From contig DASYAN010000091.1 in assembly GCA_036501345.1 (NCBI GenBank), forward strand, positions 1 to 11,943: a DNA stretch of 11,943 nt, written 5' to 3'. Positions 7,037 to 11,943 of the stretch are shown here, piece by piece (the stretch's first letter is position 1; every line of letters starts with the position of its first letter). Position numbers and translations under genes: made by a program. The notes beneath the pieces are model-generated. The model worked only from the letters and a program-made list of their open reading frames with translations. It ran no database searches and was not told where the DNA came from. Source of the stretch: DASYAN01 sp036501345. GTDB taxonomy: Bacteria > Chloroflexota > Ktedonobacteria > Ktedonobacterales > Ktedonobacteraceae.

Positions 7037-7864
7037 ATGTCTCAAGATCCATACACTGGCTACACTAATCAGCCACAGAACCCCTATGTGCACGAAACAC
7101 TGCAAAATCCACACGGAATACCACCGGGTCCCGATACAACTCCACCGCCTTATGGATATGGGCAGCAGGAACAGAATCATGGACAACAGCAACAGAGCTA
7201 TGCCTGTCCTCCCCCACAGGCAACACCACTCCCACTAGAGCAGGCGATAAAGGAGCTACCCAGCCAGTACCGTAAAGTGCTGACACAGCCTTCTGCACAT
7301 ACATTTGCGCAGGAAATGGGCAAAGCGAGTTGGAAAATTGTTTGGGCACAATTGATAGGTTATGCAGTTGTAAGTGCCATACTGAGCTACCTTGCTTCGC
7401 TTATCATACCCAATCCCTTCTTAAACCTTTTCGGGACCACACCATCTAACCCAATAATGATCCAGCTTATTCACTGGGGCCTCACTCTTGGTCTCACTCC
7501 ACTGATTATTCTCAGCTTCTTTATCGGCAATGGCCTCAGCTACCTCATGGCCAAGATCTTCCAAGGGCAAGGAACCTTTTTGGCTCAGAGCTACACCGAA
7601 CTGCTCTACGGCATACCACTAGGCATTCTAAGCATCCTAATCTCTTGGGTTCCCTTGCTTGGTGCCATTATGGCACTCGGGATAAACATTTATAAAATTG
7701 TCCTGCAGATCTTCTCTATCATGGCGGTACATCGCCTAAGCGGTGGTAAAGCAACAGCGGTTGTCCTGCTTTCCATAGCCTTCCTAATAGTTGGCATCTT
7801 TTTTGCAGTACTACTTCTTATATTCGTAGTTGCTCTTATCATTAGTATAGGACGCATTCATTAG
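7037..7864 (+). CDS. Yip1-family-like multi-pass membrane protein
   Basis: A 275-residue protein. I place the start at ATG 7037 because AAGGAG sits 7 bases before it; the upstream in-frame ATG at 6968 would add 23 residues inside the preceding gene and has no comparable site. Residues 1-65 are Pro/Gln/Tyr/Asn-rich and presumably disordered in the cytoplasm. Residues 66-100 form an amphipathic segment, followed by about five hydrophobic segments (near 101-124, 140-168, 188-214, 217-231 and 240-271). The membrane part, including GNGLSYLMAKIFQGQGTF and GINIYKIVLQIFSIMAVHRL followed by SGGKA, resembles the Yip1 domain (G-x-G spacing, late VH-x-LS-x-GKA). Bacterial Yip1-type proteins have no settled function. 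The gene is followed by a long inverted repeat. Confidence 0.72.
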   Translation: MSQDPYTGYTNQPQNPYVHETLQNPHGIPPGPDTTPPPYGYGQQEQNHGQQQQSYACPPPQATPLPLEQAIKELPSQYRKVLTQPSAHTFAQEMGKASWKIVWAQLIGYAVVSAILSYLASLIIPNPFLNLFGTTPSNPIMIQLIHWGLTLGLTPLIILSFFIGNGLSYLMAKIFQGQGTFLAQSYTELLYGIPLGILSILISWVPLLGAIMALGINIYKIVLQIFSIMAVHRLSGGKATAVVLLSIAFLIVGIFFAVLLLIFVVALIISIGRIH

Positions 7865-7899
7865 CTAACGACTCTCCAAGATAAATAGGAAAGTTTTTC

Positions 7900-7985
7900 C
7901 TAGGAACAAAGGGGACAATATGAGTAAGCTGATCCTCTCCGTGAAAAGGGGCTAAGATTACCAAAGTGTCCCTTTGTTCCCCTAG
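7900..7985. repeat. 86-bp region bounded by a long inverted repeat
   Basis: CTAGGAACAAAGGGGACA at 7900-7917 is mirrored by TGTCCCTTTGTTCCCCTAG at 7967-7985; the arms pair along their whole length apart from a small length difference in the G-runs. The inner 49 bases show no gene. It lies in the 177-base gap after the Yip1-like gene and could act as a terminator-like RNA hairpin, a protein-binding site or a small non-autonomous element. A shorter palindrome AGGAAA/TTTCCT (7887-7901) abuts the left arm. No clear T-run follows the right arm, so a simple intrinsic terminator is not strongly supported. Confidence 0.75.
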
Positions 7986-8041
7986 TCAAAGAACCCCTTG
8001 ATCCGATATCCTTGAACTAGTTGATATGAAAGGGGCGAGGT

Positions 8042-8329
8042 ATGGCATTTCTCACTAATGAACCGCAAGATAGGGCAGACCAAGCTATCTCTATGGCTAT
8101 ATCAGTAGGGCCATCGATAAATTCAAGGATTTGGGGAAATCCTTGGACATGGGCAAAAAGTCGAATGCTGCTTGTATTATTTATTTTAGCTATTCTCGCT
8201 CTTACTCTGATTTATATGACGCCACCAATCACAATACACCCGCAAAATCTTCTTCATGTACCGTCAAAGCACTCAGTCAGCTCTAATGGGAAGAGCAAGA
8301 CCAGGAGCACAAATAGCAACGCGAGGTAA
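8042..8329 (+). CDS. Small single-span membrane protein (95 aa)
   Basis: ATG at 8042 is preceded by GGGGCGAGG. The product has a polar N-terminus of about 38 residues, one strong hydrophobic segment (about 42-60, MLLVLFILAILALTLIYM), and a basic, Ser/Asn/Lys-rich C-terminal part (about residues 61-95). The order of polar head, membrane span and basic tail would suit a type II or signal-anchored membrane protein. No family is recognised. It ends 5 bases before the SdpA-like gene and so shares its transcript; it may be a dedicated partner or, more speculatively, the peptide precursor handled by the next two proteins. A perfect 9-bp hairpin lies inside its coding region at 8124-8145. Confidence 0.6.
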   Translation: MAFLTNEPQDRADQAISMAISVGPSINSRIWGNPWTWAKSRMLLVLFILAILALTLIYMTPPITIHPQNLLHVPSKHSVSSNGKSKTRSTNSNAR

Positions 8330-8334
8330 TTGTC

Positions 8335-8985
8335 TTGAGGCAGATACGCGTATCTTTCTCCTGGAAGGGAAAAAATGTGCCAAAAACTATTGGTGTGTGG
8401 GTGATGAATATTATACGCGTCATGACAGTACTGTGGCTCGTAGCATTCTTCACCCTCACTCTTCTATATACGTTACCAACTACGCCTATAGAGAGTACGC
8501 TGGAGCCATTTCTCGATGCAACCATTGGAACATATTTTGACCAAGGCTGGGACCTATTTGCTCCTGGCCCTGTCGATACAGATTACGCCTTGCTGGTGCG
8601 GCCACTCAGTAACGACGAGTTTAAGGTTGCCGGAAAGGGTTTGCCAAATAATGGTTGGTACGATATATCTTCGCCAGTATGGGCAAAGCAAGGCAATATC
8701 TTTTCTGCCTATCCGAGGCTCTCTAATGTGATAACACAGGCTACGCTGTCTTATGATAATCAGCCTAGCCAAGAACCGCTAAAACTTATGGTAAAGTTTG
8801 CATCTGCATTCTGTAAAGATATTGGGAAAAGCAATGTTAGTTATATAGCACTAATGATTCGTGAAAGGCATAGTGTACCGTGGCCTGAAGGAAAAGCACC
8901 AAAGCCACCAGCCATCAAGACCAAGTTCGTCGGTATCTATCGGATGGACAGAAGTGTAGAAAATATCAACCTCTATCAGATTTGA
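8335..8985 (+). CDS. DUF5819/SdpA-like membrane-anchored protein
   Basis: A 216-residue frame with one N-terminal membrane segment (about residues 27-46, IRVMTVLWLVAFFTLTLLYTL) and an extracytoplasmic domain containing YFDQGWDLFAPGPVDTDY (about 67-84). The W-x-x-FAP-x-P motif soon after an anchor is the hallmark I associate with DUF5819 and SdpA-family proteins, which are typically encoded beside an HTTM/SdpB protein, as here. In Bacillus, SdpA with SdpB is needed to mature the SdpC toxin. The start is uncertain: TTG at 8335 has GAGG 8 bases upstream, whereas GTG at 8377 has GGAAGGG in front and would give 202 residues; an ATG at 8404 would still keep the anchor. The stop is 8 bases before the next ATG. 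Confidence 0.7.
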   Translation: MRQIRVSFSWKGKNVPKTIGVWVMNIIRVMTVLWLVAFFTLTLLYTLPTTPIESTLEPFLDATIGTYFDQGWDLFAPGPVDTDYALLVRPLSNDEFKVAGKGLPNNGWYDISSPVWAKQGNIFSAYPRLSNVITQATLSYDNQPSQEPLKLMVKFASAFCKDIGKSNVSYIALMIRERHSVPWPEGKAPKPPAIKTKFVGIYRMDRSVENINLYQI

Positions 8986-8993
8986 GGAAAACT

Positions 8994-9917
8994 ATGGAAC
9001 CATTCTGTAAGACGTGGAGATGGCTTGGCAATGACCCTCATCAACTGATTGGTGTGAGGATACTGCAAATTGCGATAGGTGCTAAGCTCCTTTTTGACGT
9101 ATTCACAGAGCTGCCATTTGCGACATTCCTATGGGGCCCAAATGGTGTAGGCTGGGGATCTACCAAACCAGTTTTGGGGCCAATGCTGGGAAATATCTTT
9201 GATCTTTTTTTTACAACGGATACTCGTATCTTCTATGTATTGTCCGTCCTGATTATCGGAGCATTATGGCTTCTAATAGGATATAATACTCGCTTTGCTA
9301 CTTTTATCACACTCATCTCCTTCTTCATAATTCATCAGAGGTTACCAGAGATCACTGATGCCGGAGACACTCTCACAATACTCGTACTTATTTACATGCT
9401 CTTTCTTCTGCCACACCGGGCGAAGTTTTCCTCCGGGCAGTTTCGGGTGTGGTTACATAATATAGGGGTTCTGGCTATTATCTTTCAACTGGTCGTGGTG
9501 TATTTTACCTCTGGTTTGGCAAAAGCAGATGGAGACTGGTGGCAACAAGGGGTTGCAATGTACTATATTAGCCAGGTGCAATGGTTTATGCTTCCCAGTA
9601 GCCATACCCTATTTATAAACCCATGGATTGTCACAATAGCAACCTATGGCCCCATGGTCTATCAGTTGCTATTTCCAATAGCTATTATCTCGCGTGTGAA
9701 GCTACCGTGGATACTGTTAGGTATCCTTTTGCATGTGGGTATTGCAGTATTTATGGCGATGGTCTCTTTCTCGACAGTGATGATTGGATTAGAACTCTTC
9801 CTTATTTCTGACCAAGAGTATGTGCAGATCTGGAAGAGAGGCCATCTCATTTTGGGGAAATTGGTACGTATACCCAATGCGAGCACATCGGCTGTTTCAA
9901 AGATACCCGACCTGTGA
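8994..9917 (+). CDS. HTTM-domain / SdpB-like polytopic membrane protein
   Basis: A 307-residue integral membrane protein. ATG 8994 is chosen over the in-frame TTG at 8982 because GAGGA (8984-8988) precedes it at proper spacing. It begins with a polar segment and GVRILQIAIGAKLLFD, and has about seven hydrophobic segments (near 18-38, 76-96, 99-114, 126-140, 155-175, 207-233 and 236-272). Family-like motifs are TDAGDTLTILVLIYMLFLLP (about 121-140), FTSGLAKADGDWWQQGVAMY (about 171-190) and a membrane HVGIAVFM near 247-254. These match the horizontally transferred transmembrane (HTTM) domain shared by vitamin K-dependent carboxylase-like proteins and SdpB. With the SdpA-like gene immediately upstream, SdpB-like is the better description. 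The substrate is unknown; no separate carboxylase lumenal domain is present. Confidence 0.8.
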   Translation: MEPFCKTWRWLGNDPHQLIGVRILQIAIGAKLLFDVFTELPFATFLWGPNGVGWGSTKPVLGPMLGNIFDLFFTTDTRIFYVLSVLIIGALWLLIGYNTRFATFITLISFFIIHQRLPEITDAGDTLTILVLIYMLFLLPHRAKFSSGQFRVWLHNIGVLAIIFQLVVVYFTSGLAKADGDWWQQGVAMYYISQVQWFMLPSSHTLFINPWIVTIATYGPMVYQLLFPIAIISRVKLPWILLGILLHVGIAVFMAMVSFSTVMIGLELFLISDQEYVQIWKRGHLILGKLVRIPNASTSAVSKIPDL

Positions 9918-9943
9918 AATTGCCTTGAAAAGGAGACCAACCA

Positions 9944-10237
9944 ATGAAAACAACATACAAAGAGTTCGATGCTGCGGATTATCTCGACAATGACGAAGTC
10001 ATTACCGAATATCTGTCTGCGGCTGCCGAAGATCCAAACCCTGATGTCTTTGTTGCAGCTCTCGGCGACGTAGCGAAGGCGCGAGGCATGGCACAGATTG
10101 CTAAAGATGCACAGTTGGGCAGGGAGAGTCTGTACAAAGCTTTGAGCATAGGTGCACACCCACGCTTTGAAACCATTCATGCTGTCTTGCATGCCCTTGG
10201 CGTGAAATTCGTCGTTGTTGCTGAAAACAGGGATTGA
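9944..10237 (+). CDS. Orphan HigA-like addiction-module antidote protein (HTH)
   Basis: A 97-residue protein, ATG preceded by AAGGAG. It closely fits the putative addiction-module antidote family: an N-terminal FDAADYLDNDEVITEYLSAA, then PDVFVAALGDVAKARGMAQI, then a helix-turn-helix AKDAQLGRESLYKALSIGAH and the end ETIHAVLHALGVKFVV. Members usually follow a RelE/ParE-type toxin gene of about 100 codons on the same strand. Here the upstream neighbour, 26 bases away, is the SdpB-like membrane protein, and the downstream neighbour is a biosynthetic enzyme; no toxin is visible in either strand nearby. It is therefore an orphan in this window and may have become a transcription regulator of its operon. 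Its stop is 2 bases before the next ATG. Confidence 0.9.
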   Translation: MKTTYKEFDAADYLDNDEVITEYLSAAAEDPNPDVFVAALGDVAKARGMAQIAKDAQLGRESLYKALSIGAHPRFETIHAVLHALGVKFVVVAENRD

Positions 10238-10239
10238 GC

Positions 10240-10914
10240 ATGAAGATGACCAATAATGATAGAAAAGCCTCACCCACCCAAACAAAACTTTATCCTGCCT
10301 TTCTTTCATTAGAAGGCAAAGTATGTGCCATAGTCGGAGGTGGGAGCGTAGCGACTCGTAAAGTACGCTCACTGCTTGCGACTGGAGCGAGCATTGTGGT
10401 TATTAGCCCGCAATTGCATGCAGAACTACAGGCGCTGCATGCTCAATCGTTGATACGATCTATTTCAAACAATTATTTAACAGAGCATCTGGATGGCGTG
10501 CAACTTGTATTTGCAGCCACAAATGATCATGAAGTGAACCAGCGTGTCGCGCAGGATGCCCATGCACGGGGGCTATGGGTGAATGTGGCGGACAATCCAG
10601 CTCTGAGTGATTTTTATGTGCCAGCAACGCTTCACCGTAGTGATCTGACAGTGGCGATATCAACAGGGGGTAGTTCGCCAGCCTTTGCCCGCTACGTGCG
10701 AGAATTGCTTGAGCAAAGCTTGAGTGAGTCACTGGGGCAGGCATTAGAGATGATCGCTCAAGCTAGACCACTTATTTTGGCACAGCCAAAGGCACAGCAG
10801 GCTTCATTGTGGGAAAGCCTCTTTGCGCTCCATCTGGAAGCAATCACTGAAACAGAAGGCTATTCTTTTGCACGTAGTAAGTTTGAGGAGTGGCTAAAGA
10901 GCAACTCGCTTTAA
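10240..10914 (+). CDS. sirC: Precorrin-2 dehydrogenase (CysG N-terminal / SirC / Met8 type)
   Basis: A 224-residue enzyme that oxidises precorrin-2 to sirohydrochlorin with NAD, the branch compound for siroheme and for cobalamin; some relatives also insert iron. The Rossmann motif is VCAIVGGGSVATRKVRSLLA, at about residues 26-45, preceded by the typical YPAFLSLEGK. VNVADNPALSDFYVPATLHR, at about 108-127, holds the conserved Asp region, and LTVAISTGGSSPAFARYVRE, at about 130-149, is the family signature. The methyltransferase domain of full CysG is absent, and the length matches the stand-alone enzyme. I chose ATG 10240 (AGGG upstream); a TTG at 10234 is possible. It is the last gene of the five-gene run and ends in a 21-base tail-to-tail overlap with the TPR gene. 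The symbol is by type; a Met8-like bifunctional enzyme cannot be excluded. Confidence 0.92.
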   Translation: MKMTNNDRKASPTQTKLYPAFLSLEGKVCAIVGGGSVATRKVRSLLATGASIVVISPQLHAELQALHAQSLIRSISNNYLTEHLDGVQLVFAATNDHEVNQRVAQDAHARGLWVNVADNPALSDFYVPATLHRSDLTVAISTGGSSPAFARYVRELLEQSLSESLGQALEMIAQARPLILAQPKAQQASLWESLFALHLEAITETEGYSFARSKFEEWLKSNSL

Positions 10915-11943
10915 AAAGTCCATAGCCGTCCGAGTTACAGTACTGGCCCATCCCAAGGAAGCACCATTAGCACTGCTAGTTTGCCGTTCTTTTGCCCGCT
11001 GCAGGGAAACATACCTCCTCTTAGTCTTCCGAGTGAGAGGATGCTGTGGCCCAAGTGCCTGCTCTCTAATCTGCCATGCTTGCTGCAAGAACAGTTCCGC
11101 TTTTCCGTAGTTGCCCTGCTTTTTGTAAAGCATGGCAAGATTATTGAGCGAATAGGCAGCATTAGGATGCTCAGGTCCCAATGCCTTTTCCCAGATCTGC
11201 AACGTCCGCAGGAAGAGTAGCTCTGCCTGCGCATACTTGCCCTGCTCGAAGTAGAGATTAGCAAGACCGTGGAGTGGATCAGCTACAGCCGGGTGCTCTG
11301 ATCCAAACGCCTGCTCTCTGACCTGCAATGCTCGCATCAAGAGCAATTCCGCCTCGGCATACTTACCCTGATTAGAGTAGAGACTAGCAAGATTACTGAG
11401 CGAATGAGCCACATCAGGGTACTGTGATCCAAGTGTCCGCTCCCTGATCTGCAGTGCTCGCTGCAAGAATGGCTCCGCTTTTCGATAGTTACCCTGCTTT
11501 TTATAGAGAATGGCAAGACCATTGAGCGGATAGGCTACATCAGGATGCTTAGGTCCGAGTACGCGCTCTCTGATCTGCAGTGCACGCTGGTAGAGCAGTT
11601 CCGCCTCGGCATACTTGCCTTGCTCAGAGGAGAGATTGGCAAGGTTATTGAGCACAGAAGCTACATGAGAGTGCTTCGGTCCAAGTATCTGCTCTCTGAT
11701 CTGCAGTGCACGCCGCAAGAGCAGCTCCGCTTGCTCGTATTTGCCCAGCTCTTTGTAAAGAATAGCAAGATTACTGAGTGAATAGGCCACGTCAGGGTGC
11801 TGAGGTCCGAGTGTCTGCTCTATGATCTGCAATGCACGCCGCAAGAGCGGCTCCGCTTCCCTATACTTGCCCTGCTCGATGTAGAGCATAGCAAGACCAC
11901 TGAGTAGATCAGCTACGCGGGAATGCTGAGGTCCGAGAGTCTG
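10894..11943 (-). CDS. C-terminal part of a large TPR-repeat protein
   Basis: An open frame enters at the right edge and runs 349 residues to a TAG at 10896-10894; the true start lies outside. It consists of seven complete 42-residue tetratricopeptide repeats of the kinesin-light-chain-like type, with consensus LGP-x-HP-x-VA-x-SL-x-NLA-x-LY-x-x-QGKY-x-EAE-x-LL-x-RALQIRE, then a 55-residue end with a half-repeat (ALGPQHPLTRKTKRRY) and a basic tail. Such arrays form a solenoid for protein binding. In this kind of bacterium they often follow an NB-ARC-type NTPase or other signalling module at the N-terminus, but that part is not visible. The internal ATG at 11889 is not the start, because the repeat continues upstream without a break. 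Confidence 0.93.
   Translation of the reverse strand, partial: QTLGPQHSRVADLLSGLAMLYIEQGKYREAEPLLRRALQIIEQTLGPQHPDVAYSLSNLAILYKELGKYEQAELLLRRALQIREQILGPKHSHVASVLNNLANLSSEQGKYAEAELLYQRALQIRERVLGPKHPDVAYPLNGLAILYKKQGNYRKAEPFLQRALQIRERTLGSQYPDVAHSLSNLASLYSNQGKYAEAELLLMRALQVREQAFGSEHPAVADPLHGLANLYFEQGKYAQAELLFLRTLQIWEKALGPEHPNAAYSLNNLAMLYKKQGNYGKAELFLQQAWQIREQALGPQHPLTRKTKRRYVSLQRAKERQTSSANGASLGWASTVTRTAMDFLKRVAL
11062..11943 (-). repeat. Seven tandem 126-bp TPR-coding repeats
   Basis: The DNA from the right edge to 11062 divides into exactly seven units of 126 bases, each encoding one 42-residue TPR. Between units, blocks such as the LYKKQGNYRKAE / LYKKQGNYGKAE and QGKYAEAELL codings are repeated nearly word for word, whereas other positions vary. 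No unit is shortened or out of frame. The array continues beyond the window. Confidence 0.9.

Noticed and set aside
7900..7985. A complete insertion sequence bounded by the inverted repeat.
   Set aside because: There is no room for a transposase in the 86 bases, and no flanking direct repeat was seen; it could at most be a miniature element.
8994..9917. Vitamin K-dependent gamma-carboxylase as the function of the HTTM protein.
   Set aside because: Only the membrane HTTM-like part is present, without the lumenal carboxylase domain, and the SdpA-like neighbour points to an SdpB-type role.
9944..10237. A complete toxin-antitoxin pair around the antidote gene.
   Set aside because: Neither the 26-base gap upstream nor the frames on either strand nearby hold a RelE/ParE-like protein; the neighbours are a membrane protein and a dehydrogenase.
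9662..10372. A 236-codon minus-strand frame spanning the end of the HTTM gene, the antidote gene and the start of sirC.
   Set aside because: Three well-supported plus-strand genes occupy the same bases, and the translation shows no family features.
11062..11943. Regularly spaced repeats that might suggest a CRISPR array.
   Set aside because: The period is 126 bases, the units are coding in one frame, and each translates to a TPR; there are no short repeats with unique spacers.

Overview
The window looks like a chromosomal segment of a free-living bacterium. A Ktedonobacteria-like member of the Chloroflexota is my best guess, inferred from the 42-residue TPR array, the small hypothetical families at the left edge, the mixture of aerobic-type cobalamin genes and moderate base composition. 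No marker gene proves it. No rRNA, tRNA, CRISPR array or transposase gene is visible.

Layout. Bases 1-1071 (+) hold three small genes of unknown function in tight order: a 5'-truncated one, a 172-aa protein with a WDSYGA motif, and a 130-aa protein with a DDLLYRR motif whose start overlaps the previous stop by ATGA. A convergent gap follows. Bases 1181-6054 (-) hold cobN and, upstream of it, cobO, joined by a TAATG overlap. Ahead of cobO is a complete control region read on the minus strand: a TTGACA promoter, a cobalamin riboswitch, and an intrinsic terminator just before the cobO ribosome binding site. This is a B12-repressed cobalamin synthesis operon. CobN carries an unusual block of 18 histidines in 38 residues.

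Bases 6369-6717 contain only a doubtful small ORF and a T/C-rich stretch with short repeats. Bases 6718-7864 (+) encode two membrane proteins, the second Yip1-like with a Pro/Gln/Tyr-rich cytoplasmic head. An 86-bp region bounded by a long inverted repeat follows (7900-7985); one arm resembles a motif upstream of the pair.

Bases 8042-10914 (+) appear to be one closely packed transcription unit of five genes: a 95-aa single-span membrane protein, a DUF5819/SdpA-like protein, an HTTM/SdpB-like polytopic membrane protein, an orphan HigA-like antitoxin-type HTH protein with no adjacent toxin, and a precorrin-2 dehydrogenase (siroheme/cobalamin precursor synthesis). The SdpA/SdpB-like pair resembles the maturation half of the Bacillus sporulation-delaying peptide toxin system, and is the most interesting part of the window. 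The precorrin-2 dehydrogenase and the cobON operon share the same tetrapyrrole pathway but are transcribed separately.

Bases 10894-11943 (-) are the 3' part of a large TPR protein gene, with seven exact-length 42-residue repeats running off the window edge. Its end overlaps the end of the precorrin-2 dehydrogenase gene by 21 bases, tail to tail.
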